This document shows, piece by piece, positions 18,601 through 27,704 of a stretch of DNA of 64,000 nucleotides; position 1 is the stretch's first letter, and each line of letters starts with the position of its first letter. Under the pieces are notes generated by a model. It did not search any database. It had not been told where the DNA came from and was given only the letters and a program-made list of their open reading frames with translations. The position numbers were made by a program, and so were the translations under genes. Source of the stretch: GCA-2688105 sp964499445 (GTDB lineage Bacteria > Chloroflexota > Dehalococcoidia > Dehalococcoidales > GCA-2688105); the NCBI GenBank assembly GCA_964499445.1, contig CAZCLE010000001.1, positions 1 through 64,000 on the forward strand. The letters run 5' to 3'.

Positions 18601-18913
18601 CGAAGGCACGGCAGCTATGATTGAGGCGGCGGGACTCCCGGTAAAAATGATTAGCAAAAAATTGAGCGAGGGGCACCCCAATGTGGTTGACATCATTAAT
18701 GATGGAACCGTAAACGGCGTCGTCAATACCATTACTGGAGACCGTGTCCCCCTAAGAGATGGTTTCAAAATCCGTCGGACTGCTGCCGAGAGGCGTGTTT
18801 CCTGCTTTACCTCCCTGGATACGGCTCGAGCTGCGGTAGAGGCACTTGCCAACGGAAGCCAAATTTATAGCGCTCAACCCCTGCCCGACTACCGGGGAAA
18901 GGAGCCAACTTGA
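15620..18913 (+). CDS. carB: Carbamoyl phosphate synthase large subunit
   Basis: Makes carbamoyl phosphate from bicarbonate, ammonia and two ATP for the pyrimidine and arginine pathways. Two ATP-grasp halves are visible: [21 protein letters not shown] with [12 protein letters not shown], and [21 protein letters not shown] with [14 protein letters not shown]. The MGS-like allosteric domain is at the C-terminus (from about 930: [21 protein letters not shown]). 1097 residues is slightly over the usual 1070, with small insertions near 635 (ESERSISEQ) and 850. ATG 15620 lies inside the end of the AbiJ-like gene; SD AGAGG. It ends in a TTGA overlap with pyrK. Confidence 0.97.
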   Translation: [1097 protein letters not shown]

Positions 18914-19683
18914 AGCAAGTTGCGGCTCCCATTATTGCTACTAGCCAAGTTATGCCCGGGGTTTATCTTATCTGGCTGGGATCCCCCCAGATTGCCCCTG
19001 AAGCTAAGCCAGGACAATTTGTTATGGTGCGCTGCGGTGAAGATACCCTGCTGCGTCGCCCGTTGAGTATTCACCAGCTAGACGGTAACAAACTTGCCCT
19101 TCTATTCACTGTGGTGGGAAAGGGCACACACTGGCTGTCCCAGCGCCAAGCCGGTAATAACATAGACCTGCTGGGACCGCTGGGTAATGGCTTTTCTATC
19201 CACCCCGCCTCACATAACCTGCTACTGGTAGCTGGCGGCATCGGTATTGCCCCACTGTATTCCTTAGCTTCGTCAGCCAGTAAGGAAGGTTACTCTATAA
19301 GAATACTTTTGGGAGCACGAACTGCCACCCAGCTTTATCTAAAGGAGTATCAATATCAGCCTATTAAAGCCGAATTTGTTCTGGTGACTGAAGATGGAAC
19401 CACAGACGAAAAGGGCATAATAACCAACCTCATCCCCAAGTACATCGATTGGGCAGACCAAATCTTTGCCTGTGGGCCAGTGGGCATGTACCGGACGATG
19501 GCACAAATGCCAGAGTTAAAAAACAAACCAGTTCAGATTTCTCTGGAAGTGAGAATGGGGTGCGGGCTTGGTGTCTGCTACGGGTGTACCGTGAAGACGA
19601 AAAATGGACTGAAACAGGTCTGTAAGGACGGACCGGTATTTGATTTAGATGACATCCTCTGGGATGAATTAAACTGCTTCTAA
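18910..19683 (+). CDS. pyrK: Dihydroorotate dehydrogenase electron-transfer subunit
   Basis: Iron-sulfur flavoprotein passing electrons from class 1B dihydroorotate dehydrogenase (PyrD) to NAD+. FAD-binding barrel (about 1-95) with DTLLRRPLSIH, NAD-binding half with VAGGIGIAPLYSLA, and a C-terminal [2Fe-2S] loop with MGCGLGVCYGCTV followed by a cysteine in QVCKDGPVF. The start is TTG overlapping the carB stop (TTGA). pyrD does not follow it in this window; repeat block D and yjbQ come next, so the catalytic subunit must be encoded elsewhere. 257 residues is normal. Confidence 0.93.
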   Translation: MKQVAAPIIATSQVMPGVYLIWLGSPQIAPEAKPGQFVMVRCGEDTLLRRPLSIHQLDGNKLALLFTVVGKGTHWLSQRQAGNNIDLLGPLGNGFSIHPASHNLLLVAGGIGIAPLYSLASSASKEGYSIRILLGARTATQLYLKEYQYQPIKAEFVLVTEDGTTDEKGIITNLIPKYIDWADQIFACGPVGMYRTMAQMPELKNKPVQISLEVRMGCGLGVCYGCTVKTKNGLKQVCKDGPVFDLDDILWDELNCF

Positions 19684-19689
19684 CGGGCG

Positions 19690-19870
19690 TTTAAGTGGGA
19701 CGAAGCCCCTCTGTCAAAGAATCTTCCCCATCTCCTTTGAAGGAGAAAATATAAAGGAGAGTCAAAGAGAGGCGAAGCCTCTCTTATATAACTAATTCCC
19801 CCTCCCTTGTAAGGGAGGGGGATAAGGGGTAGGTTGCTAACAAATATCTAAGGGGGTGAGGTTAGAATCG
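19690..19870. repeat. Dispersed composite palindromic repeat block D
   Basis: Short member of the family between pyrK and yjbQ: a CTCCTTTGAAGGAG palindrome, AGAGAGGCgaaGCCTCTCT (near 19768), CCCTCCCTTgtAAGGGAGGG and the terminal AAGGGGGTGAGG. It keeps the same unit order as blocks A and B but lacks the long tail. Confidence 0.75.
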
Positions 19871-19899
19871 GCAACTATTAACCGCAGGAGGTAATAAAT

Positions 19900-20316
19900 A
19901 TGGTAATCACCAAGAAAATCAGTCTTCAGACTAAAGGGGAATGCGACATCATTGACATTACGCCTCAGGTAGAACAACAGGTGGCGGGGTCAGATATAAA
20001 TAGTGGCATAATTACCCTGTTTGTCGCCGGTTCCACCGCCGGAATATCTACTATTGAATTTGAATCTGGCTTGCTCTCCGACTTCCAGGGCATGTGGGAG
20101 CGGAATGTCCCCCAAAACATCCCCTACGACCATAACCGCCGATGGGGTGACGGTAATGGACATTCGCACGTCCGTGCCTCACTACTGGGCGCCTCATTGG
20201 TAGTTCCTTTCAACGACAAAAGTCTAACCCTGGGTACCTGGCAGCAAATAGTCGTAGTCGATTTCGACAACCGACCCAGGTCAAGACAAATCATATTACA
20301 AATTATGGGTGAATAG
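19900..20316 (+). CDS. yjbQ: YjbQ/UPF0047 family protein
   Basis: Small homotrimeric beta-sandwich protein; members have weak thiamine-phosphate synthase activity and a metal-like three-histidine pocket. Visible family signatures are LFVAGSTAGISTIEFESGL, the histidine-rich NGHSHVRASLLGASLVVPF and GTWQQIVVVDFDNRPRSR. 138 residues is exactly the family size. SD GCAGGAGG precedes the ATG by a normal distance. It stands alone between repeat block D and the oppositely oriented folE. The physiological role of this family is unsettled, so the name is by family only. Confidence 0.9.
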   Translation: MVITKKISLQTKGECDIIDITPQVEQQVAGSDINSGIITLFVAGSTAGISTIEFESGLLSDFQGMWERNVPQNIPYDHNRRWGDGNGHSHVRASLLGASLVVPFNDKSLTLGTWQQIVVVDFDNRPRSRQIILQIMGE

Positions 20317-20368
20317 AAAGAAAATCATCCCATCAATAAGGGATAAAGGGGGCTGAACTTAATAATAA

Positions 20369-20938
20369 CTATTTGTTGCCCTTCAGGAGGGAGAAAAACT
20401 CAGTCCTGGTCTCCGGTTTATCACGGAAGGCACCCCTGAGGGCAGAGGTAACAATATTGCTCCCTGGCTTCTTAACACCACGCATAATCATACACAGGTG
20501 CTCACCCTGAACCACTACCGCCACCCCGGAAGGATTAAGCCCATCCATAATAGCATCGGCAATCTCTGTAGTCATTCTTTCCTGAATCTGGGGGCGTCTA
20601 GCAAAGATTTCTACTACCCTGGCTAATTTGCTAATACCGACCACACGCCCGCTAACATCAGGAAGATAGCCAATATCAACCGTGCCGTAAAATGGTAAAA
20701 AGTGATGCTCACACATAGAATAAAAGGGAATATCCCTCACAATTACCATTTCCCGGTGTCCCAGCTCATAACCTACTTGAAGCTCCTCTCCAGGGTCAAC
20801 ATTAAGCCCCATAAACAGCTCGGAATACATCTCAGCCACACGGCCGGGAGTACCCACCAACCCTTCCCGTTCAGGGTCTTCCCCGATAGCCTTAATAATA
20901 GAAACTAATGCTCGCTTAATCTCAGCCTCGTCAATCAC
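20369..20938 (-). CDS. folE: GTP cyclohydrolase I
   Basis: Opens GTP to dihydroneopterin triphosphate for folate or pterin synthesis; cytoplasmic decamer. Diagnostic residues: GLVGTPGRVAEMYSELF, the zinc ligands in SMCEHHFLPFYGTVDIGYLP with the second cysteine in GEHLCMIMRGVKKPGS, and RPQIQERMTTEIADAI. 189 residues is normal. SD AGGAGG precedes the start. It is upstream-linked to thrC only by position (61-bp gap, same strand); no functional link is known. Confidence 0.96.
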   Translation of the reverse strand: MIDEAEIKRALVSIIKAIGEDPEREGLVGTPGRVAEMYSELFMGLNVDPGEELQVGYELGHREMVIVRDIPFYSMCEHHFLPFYGTVDIGYLPDVSGRVVGISKLARVVEIFARRPQIQERMTTEIADAIMDGLNPSGVAVVVQGEHLCMIMRGVKKPGSNIVTSALRGAFRDKPETRTEFFSLLKGNK

Positions 20939-20999
20939 TCTAGTCCTCCTTTAACACTTACCATAGACCTCACGGTCAAGGCTTCTTCTGGTTACTCCT

Positions 21000-22055
21000 T
21001 CAACCCCAACCTAAAGCTTGCTCTACAGCGTTTAAATCCGCCGGAAGCTCGAGAAAGGGTTTAACACTGCGCAGGACGATATCGGTATCTTTAAGCCCGG
21101 TGCCAGTTACCACACAGACCACCCTCTTTGGCGAAAAGTCCATCCCCCGGTGAGAGAGCTTAATAAGCCCGGCTAAGGCAGCCGCTGAAGCTGGCTCGCC
21201 AAAGACACCCCCTTTAGTAGCCATAAGCCTCTGGGCGTCCAGAATTTCATCATCACTCACCACATCAATAATGCCACCAGACTCGTCACGAGCCGCGGTA
21301 GCCCCCTGCCAGCTAGCCGGATTACCTATGCGTATGGCGGTGGCGACAGTCTCCGGCTTGTCAATAGCACAGCCCCGAACAATGGGGGCAGCCCCCTCAG
21401 CCTGAAAACCCATCATCATAGGTTTACTCCCTGCCCTGCCGGCGTGATAATATTCTATAAAACCCTTCCAGTAGGCGGTAATATTACCCGCATTACCCAC
21501 CGGAATAAAAAGGTAATCTGGAGCCCCACCTAAAACATCAATAATCTCAAAGGCAGCCGTTTTTTGTCCCTCTATACGATGAGGATTAACCGAGTTCACC
21601 AGCGTAACCGGGTGCTTCTGTGTCAAACCTCGCACTATTTTAAGAGCCTGGTCAAAATTGCCATCCACGGCAATTATTTTAGCCCCGTAGACAATAGCTT
21701 GAGCCAGCTTGCCCAGAGCAATCATGCCCTTAGGCACGATGACAATAGCTTCAAGCCCTGAGTAAGCAGCATAAGCCGCCGTTGAGGCGCTGGTATTGCC
21801 GGTTGAGGCACACATTACAGCCTTACTGCCGGCTTCCAACGCCTTGGCTACCGCCACTACCATGCCCCGGTCTTTAAATGAACCGGTAGGGTTACAGCCC
21901 TCCAGCTTAAGATATAGCTCCCCACAGCCAACTTCCCTCTCCAGTTCACGACACCTGACCAGGGGGGTATCTCCCTCCCCCAAAGAAAACATCGGTGTAT
22001 TGGGCGTAACCGGAAGGAAGTCTTTATACTTAACTAGAACGCCTGGTTTCATCAT
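21000..22055 (-). CDS. thrC: Threonine synthase
   Basis: PLP enzyme turning phosphohomoserine into threonine. The PLP lysine is in NPTGSFKDRGM, the phosphate-binding loop is CASTGNTSASTAAYA, and the late motif VVCVVTGTGLKD is present. 351 residues matches the short Bacillus/archaeal class. The minus-strand order hom, restriction enzyme, thrC shows that the usual hom-thrC pair has been split by a 3-kb insertion. No homoserine kinase (thrB) is adjacent. Confidence 0.95.
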   Translation of the reverse strand: MMKPGVLVKYKDFLPVTPNTPMFSLGEGDTPLVRCRELEREVGCGELYLKLEGCNPTGSFKDRGMVVAVAKALEAGSKAVMCASTGNTSASTAAYAAYSGLEAIVIVPKGMIALGKLAQAIVYGAKIIAVDGNFDQALKIVRGLTQKHPVTLVNSVNPHRIEGQKTAAFEIIDVLGGAPDYLFIPVGNAGNITAYWKGFIEYYHAGRAGSKPMMMGFQAEGAAPIVRGCAIDKPETVATAIRIGNPASWQGATAARDESGGIIDVVSDDEILDAQRLMATKGGVFGEPASAAALAGLIKLSHRGMDFSPKRVVCVVTGTGLKDTDIVLRSVKPFLELPADLNAVEQALGWG

Positions 22056-22108
22056 TAGCCTTTCGCCTATCTAATTAATGCTATTAACCCATCCTGACAG
22101 AGAAACCG

Positions 22109-25100
22109 TTAGGAAAGGATATTCTTTACCACCTTGTCAATCTCGGCAAGTTCCTTAGATAGTGACTTTCTGACCTTGCCACGCAGAAAGCCGATTGATT
22201 TACCCTCTAATGTTAGTTGGGTAACTTTCTGGTGGCATTCCTTTGATATTTCCGCCAGTTTCTGGTGACTCTTATCTTTGGGGTCAAATTTTGGGATGGA
22301 TACAACCTCAAAGGGACGCCGGTGTATATGGCGTGCACCCCATTGCCCTCTGGTCTGGTATGGTTTAATTGCCTCATCTACATAAGGAGCATTGAGGAAA
22401 GCGCATAAGTAGTGGGTTTCCATGTTATCTTTGGTCTGGTAGTAGTATGTGTCTGCGTCAGCGGCAAAACCATTGACAGGCAATTCTGTCTTTGAGAGCT
22501 TCGGGGATATCACGCAGGAAGCAAGGTTAGTGCCCGCTGTATTATACACAACCGTGTGGTAACCTGTGGGATGCTGGGATGTTAATTTCCTAATATAATC
22601 TAGCCATTGATAAATGGAGGATTTATTCCCGGATTTCTTATATTTATCCCAAACTTTCTCAACCTCACTTAACCAATTATGCAGACCGGAATGCCCTTTC
22701 CCTAGAGCCATCTCTTTATTGACCATACTGAGTCCAGCCGGTTTATCTTCCATTGGCAGAACTACCAGACTCAAGTCAGTATGACCAAACGGTAGTAGTT
22801 GTCTGCCCAATATGCTGGCATAGAGGTATTGAGCCTCAACCTCGCCTTTCAGATGGATATTCTGCCACGGTTTCTTGGCGGTTTTTTGCGCTTCAGGATG
22901 GGTTTCCAAGGCTGGTTTTACTTGATTGGTGCCGTAGGGACTACCGACGGGTTGGACAAACCACAGACTGCGCGGCACGATAGTGGCGCCCTCTTTTATT
23001 TGCTTGAGGTATATGCTGGGTACAGTTGTAGGTGGAAATATTTTCTCAGTGGGCTTCTGCTTTGTTACAGTCTTTAGGCCAGCTTTTGCGGTTGACCACT
23101 TAATATTTTTACTGGGCAGTTCGCCCCTCATTAGCTTCACTGCCACCTTGTCTACTTGTGCATGTTTCTTGGCAATCAAGACACACGCAGGGACATTAAA
23201 AAGCGGTGAGACTGCCTCAACATCGATTACTTTTTCTAATTGGGTTGGCGGGAGCTGGTAACCCTGAAGGAATTCCTGAAAGCGCTTGTGTTGCTTTGCA
23301 CCGGTAAGCACACTACGAGGCATTACAAAGGCGATGATGCCCTCCTTTTTCAGGTAGGCATCAGTGGAGAGAACGAAAAACAGCGTTGCTAATTCCATCT
23401 GTGTAAAGAGCTTAACCTCTTTCTTACTAACCAGACCATAAGAAGAAATCAGTCGTTTGACCTGTGCCTGATATTCGGGTTCTGTGATATAACGGTAGGC
23501 AAGCCACGGTGGATTACCCGCCACGATGTCAAAAGGACGGCGGTGCAGGTAAGCCGGACGGTAGTAGTTTTTGAGGATAAATGTCCAGATGGTGTCCCGC
23601 CCCTGTTTTACCAGCTTTCTCATCAGTTTCAGATTACCCCGCCAGAGATAAACCCAGTCCTTATAGCCCTGACTTTCCATGTACGAGGAGAAGCCTTCTA
23701 GCGCCATTTCTTCATCACCACTGGTGTACTTGCCCATCTCGTCAATGACTTTATCCAGAGAGGCAGGATGTTCTGCCATACTGGTCGGAATGTGGAAATA
23801 GTCTTTACCGCCAGTGGAGATATCAACCATCTGCCCCCCTGACGGATTAATACCCTCAAGTGAGTTAGCCATATAGACAGGCAGAACCACTGTTTTCTTA
23901 TAACTGCCGATATCAGGGCTGAGGGCAAGGACATAGTTCACCTTGGCAATCGTTACTGCCAGTGGATGAACGTCCATCCCGACGATGTTGTTGAGAGCCT
24001 CATCCACCAGTTTTTCTCCAGCCAGACCCTGTTCTCTCAGTAACTGTATGGCGGTAAAGAGAAAAGTACCGGAGCCACAGGCCGGGTCAAGCAGACTCTG
24101 TCCAGCTTTGAAATTGGCTTCTCTCAGTGTCAGTTCTACGAGCCAGTCAGGAGTATAGACCTCGCCAAGGTCATGCTTGGTCTCACTGTCTACCAGATTC
24201 TCATAGAGTTCTTTGAGCAGGTCTTCATTCACTTTAGTCATGTCATAGACAGCCAGATGCTGTGCCAAACCCTGAAGAAACTCTAAAGCTTCACTTTCCA
24301 GTGAAGGCATTAATATCCAGCAGAAAAAATCTTCCTCCGCAAGGTTAGTTAGATTTACAAAAGCCTTGCCAGTGAATATTCCCCTCAGTTCCTGTCCTTT
24401 AGGTTTTTGCTTGTATAGAGACGTATAAGCGATTAGCTTTGCCAGAATAGAAAGATAGGTGTGCCTCAGAAAAAGCTGATTGCGCGCAACACTGTGCCCA
24501 TACACCTTGGCGAGTAGTTTGTCCCATTCGTTGAATTTTACTTGATAGGTGGGTCTATCTTGGAAAGCAAGGGACATCGCTGTAAGTTTGCGTAAGGAAG
24601 AATTGAATACCGCACTGGTGTCGCCAAATCTTTTGACTATATCCTGAGATGTTGGCGTGATTTCTTTCTCTGAAAAAAGAAAGGCATCAAACCAGATAAA
24701 GGCGTCTTCAGGTGAGAGTGTTTTTAAGAAGACGCTGTCTATTTTGTCCAGTCTGTTTTCCTTTAGGATGTAAACTTCAAATAGCAATCCATCGGTGAGG
24801 ACGCCGAAGTAGGTTTCATCTCTCAGGGATTGAAGATAACCTTTTAGCTCTGCCAGACCCTTCTCCCTCTCGGTATCCAAGTCTCGCTTGAATTCAAAGA
24901 CAATATCTTGATAGAGGGCATCTATAAACCCCCTTACCTTAGCCACCTTGACGCCTTTCTCAAGCTCAAACTCCTCATATCTGACACCGAAAGCTTTACT
25001 TATGAAGCCAATGAAAATACTTCTCAGCTGGTCATGATGGGCTTTTCTCAGCTTAGCTTCCTCAATATGACCAAGGTATTCTTGAAACTGTGATTCAAAC

Positions 25101-25114
25101 TCGGCAGGTATCAT
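22109..25114 (-). CDS. Single-polypeptide restriction-modification enzyme (type IIG-like)
   Basis: 1001 residues combining nuclease and adenine methyltransferase. N-terminal PD-(D/E)xK-like site: D65, then E74-x-K76 in IVFEFKRD. Helical linker about 150-330. N6-adenine methylase with DPACGSG (343-349, SAM site) and NPPW (534-537, catalytic). The C-terminal 350 residues are the likely target-recognition region (RRPFEVVSIPKF). No separate specificity subunit or methylase flanks it, consistent with an autonomous type IIG/Eco57I-like enzyme, though a BREX PglX-like role cannot be excluded. Its ATG overlaps the hom stop by one base (TAATG), so it is co-translated with hom. Probable horizontal insertion into the threonine operon. 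Confidence 0.85.
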   Translation of the reverse strand: MIPAEFESQFQEYLGHIEEAKLRKAHHDQLRSIFIGFISKAFGVRYEEFELEKGVKVAKVRGFIDALYQDIVFEFKRDLDTEREKGLAELKGYLQSLRDETYFGVLTDGLLFEVYILKENRLDKIDSVFLKTLSPEDAFIWFDAFLFSEKEITPTSQDIVKRFGDTSAVFNSSLRKLTAMSLAFQDRPTYQVKFNEWDKLLAKVYGHSVARNQLFLRHTYLSILAKLIAYTSLYKQKPKGQELRGIFTGKAFVNLTNLAEEDFFCWILMPSLESEALEFLQGLAQHLAVYDMTKVNEDLLKELYENLVDSETKHDLGEVYTPDWLVELTLREANFKAGQSLLDPACGSGTFLFTAIQLLREQGLAGEKLVDEALNNIVGMDVHPLAVTIAKVNYVLALSPDIGSYKKTVVLPVYMANSLEGINPSGGQMVDISTGGKDYFHIPTSMAEHPASLDKVIDEMGKYTSGDEEMALEGFSSYMESQGYKDWVYLWRGNLKLMRKLVKQGRDTIWTFILKNYYRPAYLHRRPFDIVAGNPPWLAYRYITEPEYQAQVKRLISSYGLVSKKEVKLFTQMELATLFFVLSTDAYLKKEGIIAFVMPRSVLTGAKQHKRFQEFLQGYQLPPTQLEKVIDVEAVSPLFNVPACVLIAKKHAQVDKVAVKLMRGELPSKNIKWSTAKAGLKTVTKQKPTEKIFPPTTVPSIYLKQIKEGATIVPRSLWFVQPVGSPYGTNQVKPALETHPEAQKTAKKPWQNIHLKGEVEAQYLYASILGRQLLPFGHTDLSLVVLPMEDKPAGLSMVNKEMALGKGHSGLHNWLSEVEKVWDKYKKSGNKSSIYQWLDYIRKLTSQHPTGYHTVVYNTAGTNLASCVISPKLSKTELPVNGFAADADTYYYQTKDNMETHYLCAFLNAPYVDEAIKPYQTRGQWGARHIHRRPFEVVSIPKFDPKDKSHQKLAEISKECHQKVTQLTLEGKSIGFLRGKVRKSLSKELAEIDKVVKNILS

Positions 25115-26415
25115 TAGCTTTCAACTCGGATGAAGTTGCTTATTTCCTCAACCACGGTTAGTTGTCTCAGTTCTTCAAGAGCCAACTGCACAGCTTCTTC
25201 CCTGGCCGGATGGGTCATAATAACAAGCTCCGCAGTCTGAGCCGCGCTGTCACCCGCCTTCTGAATAACGGATAGGATGCTAATCTGACGGTCACCTAAA
25301 ACCTTAGAAATCTGGGCTAAAACACCGGGGCGGTCAGCCACATTCACCCTGAGATAGTATCCTGTCTCAATCTCAGACATGGGTTTAATGACTTTGCCCG
25401 GCTCCAGCTTCCACCTGGTTCTATTACCGACGCCGAGAGCAATATCCTGTGCCGCTGACACGACATCAGCGATAACGGCGCTGCTGGTAGGCAAGGCACC
25501 AGCACCCTCACCAAAGAAAAGCACCGTGCCTACCAGGTCACCTTCAACCTGAACCGCATTATAAACACCGCTAACCTTAGCCAGAAAGGAGTCTTCAGGG
25601 ATAAAAACGGGGTGAACCCGCACTTCAATTGACCCGTCACTCTCTTTAGCAATAGCCAGCAGCTTTATAGCGAAACCCAGCTCCCGAGCGTACTGGAAAT
25701 CACAGCTACTAAGTCGCGAAATCCCCTCAGAATAAATATCATCAGGTTGGACCTGAGTATGAAACGCTAAAGAGGCAAGAATAGCCAGCTTGTAGGTAGC
25801 ATCTATGCCCTCTATATCATTTTCGGGATTGGCTTCGGCGTAGCCTAACTCCTGGGCTCTGCTGAGAGCCGAAGAGAAATCGATGCCCTCCCTTGCCATC
25901 CGGGTAAGAATATAGTTGGTAGTCCCGTTTATTATGGCATAAATGCCCCTTATCTCATTGGCTGCCAGGTCACGCTGAAACGGGGCAATCAGAGGGATAC
26001 CGCCACCGACAGCGGCTTCATAATGAAGACCAACATCATATTGCCGAGCTAAAGCCAGCAGTTCCACTCCGTGTTTGGCAATCACCTCCTTGTTAGAGGT
26101 AACTACATGCTTACCACCTGAGAGCGCCCTTGACAAATACTGAAAGGCGGGACTCTCACCTCCTATCGCCTCAACCACTATATCTATTCCCGACTCGGCA
26201 AAAAATTCATCGTCATTAGTGGTAAAAAGCTGTGGGTCCATCTCCTGTGCCTGAGGTCTGGCTAAATCCGATGCCAACACCTTTACCTTGCGCAGGACGA
26301 GGGGACAGCCAACCTGCTCAGCTAAATCCCCAGCCTTGTTCATTAAGACCCTAGCTACCTGCCCACCAACTACCCCCAGCCCCATTAGCCCAACTCCGAT
26401 ACCCGGTTCGTTCAT
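25114..26415 (-). CDS. hom: Homoserine dehydrogenase
   Basis: Reduces aspartate semialdehyde to homoserine with NAD(P)H. Nucleotide-binding start GVGLMGLGVVGGQVARVL; catalytic domain with GGGIPLIAPFQRDLAANEI, INGTTNYILTRM and GYAEANPENDIEGIDATYKL (catalytic lysine and aspartate region). C-terminal ACT domain (about 350-433: YYLRVNVADRPGVLAQISKVLG), so threonine feedback inhibition is likely. 433 residues is the standard monofunctional length. It lies 20 bp downstream of the foldase gene and is followed without a gap by the restriction enzyme. Confidence 0.96.
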   Translation of the reverse strand: MNEPGIGVGLMGLGVVGGQVARVLMNKAGDLAEQVGCPLVLRKVKVLASDLARPQAQEMDPQLFTTNDDEFFAESGIDIVVEAIGGESPAFQYLSRALSGGKHVVTSNKEVIAKHGVELLALARQYDVGLHYEAAVGGGIPLIAPFQRDLAANEIRGIYAIINGTTNYILTRMAREGIDFSSALSRAQELGYAEANPENDIEGIDATYKLAILASLAFHTQVQPDDIYSEGISRLSSCDFQYARELGFAIKLLAIAKESDGSIEVRVHPVFIPEDSFLAKVSGVYNAVQVEGDLVGTVLFFGEGAGALPTSSAVIADVVSAAQDIALGVGNRTRWKLEPGKVIKPMSEIETGYYLRVNVADRPGVLAQISKVLGDRQISILSVIQKAGDSAAQTAELVIMTHPAREEAVQLALEELRQLTVVEEISNFIRVES

Positions 26416-26435
26416 TATCTTAGCCCCCGGTTTGA

Positions 26436-27704
26436 TTATAGCTCTTCATAGGCTCTATCGGCCGCCCATCTTTTCATCTCATCATCCAGATAACTGGTAA
26501 CCTCATTATCAGGGTCATCCCACAACGCTGAAATCCAGTCGTTCAACGCCTCAAACTTCAGCAAACTGCGGTCATCCTCCTCAATCTCCCTATTATCATC
26601 TTCGTCTAAAACCTTCACCAACCAATAACCCCCTTGGATTGCCACCCTTTCCTCCTTTATCGGCTCACTAACCTCTCCCGGCTCCACCTCAGAGTCAAAA
26701 ACAAACTCGTCAAAGGCTGGAATCATTAGACCCGGACTCACCCAGCCTAAGTCACCCCCGTTCTCTTCGGCATCTTCATGTCGGGAAAGCTCCTTAGCCA
26801 GAGCAGTAAAGTCCTCACCAGCCTCCAGGCTACTCTTCACCTGCTGGGCTTCTTCTTCACTTCCCAGTAACATAACATGAACATGAGCCTCTTCCAGTTC
26901 TTCCTTCCATTCCGAAACCTTAATTAACCAGTAGCCTCCACTCCTAATTTTGGCTTCATCATGGAGCGGTTGGCTTAATACTCCCACTTCAGAACCGAAG
27001 GCATATTCACTGGGTATGGAAGTGTCTAACAATACGGTCAAGACATCTTCAGGTCGCCAACCAAGGTCACCCTTTTCAGTCTGGGTAAAGCTCTCCAGGG
27101 AAAGCTCGCCAGCTAATTCAGCAAAGTCCTCGCCAGCCTCCAGCCTGGCTCTAACCTCAAGTGCCCGGCCATCACTATCCAGGAACATCGCCATTATATG
27201 CCTTTGCTCAGCAAATACGGGCACATGGTGCTCAAAATACTCATCACCCAGTTTTTTTACCAGTACCTCATCCCTGATGGCATCCCTGTACTCCTCACTT
27301 AAAGGAAGGTCACGTCTCTTAAGTTCTTCATCAACTTCGCTGTCGCTAACACTGATGCCTAATTTCATCGCCGCTTGCCCTATCAATTCACTCTGCTCAA
27401 TAATCGTTTCCACGTCATCAACCACATTATACAAATAAAAGATACCTTGACCTGCCCCGTAGAGTTTAAGCCTCTCGATATAGTAATTCATATCAAATTC
27501 GGTATCATTTACCCTGATTACCGTTTGATGCAGTGGTCGATACTCATTAATATACCACCCCACCCCCACCACCACCAAAACAACACTAATGATGACAATA
27601 CCCACGCCAAAGATAATGCGCTGCCTCTTCTTCTGCTGCTGCCACCGGGAAAGCTGGCGCTTGGTAACCTCACGACGTGGTTTCTCTATCTTCTTTTTAG
27701 CCAA
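26436..27704 (-). CDS. Membrane-anchored parvulin-type peptidyl-prolyl isomerase
   Basis: Extracytoplasmic foldase of the SurA/PrsA type. A very basic N-terminus (about 1-30) precedes one membrane helix (IIFGVGIVIISVVLVVVGVGWYI, about 29-51), then a SurA-N-like helical region, and two tandem rotamase repeats (about 165-260 and 270-370) recognisable from the paired AGEDFAELAGELS / AGEDFTALAKELS and KGDLGW / GGDLGW motifs. There is no lipobox, so it is anchored by the uncleaved helix. The start is TTG at 27704. It is followed by hom in the same direction; the link looks positional only. Confidence 0.85.
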   Translation of the reverse strand: MAKKKIEKPRREVTKRQLSRWQQQKKRQRIIFGVGIVIISVVLVVVGVGWYINEYRPLHQTVIRVNDTEFDMNYYIERLKLYGAGQGIFYLYNVVDDVETIIEQSELIGQAAMKLGISVSDSEVDEELKRRDLPLSEEYRDAIRDEVLVKKLGDEYFEHHVPVFAEQRHIMAMFLDSDGRALEVRARLEAGEDFAELAGELSLESFTQTEKGDLGWRPEDVLTVLLDTSIPSEYAFGSEVGVLSQPLHDEAKIRSGGYWLIKVSEWKEELEEAHVHVMLLGSEEEAQQVKSSLEAGEDFTALAKELSRHEDAEENGGDLGWVSPGLMIPAFDEFVFDSEVEPGEVSEPIKEERVAIQGGYWLVKVLDEDDNREIEEDDRSLLKFEALNDWISALWDDPDNEVTSYLDDEMKRWAADRAYEEL

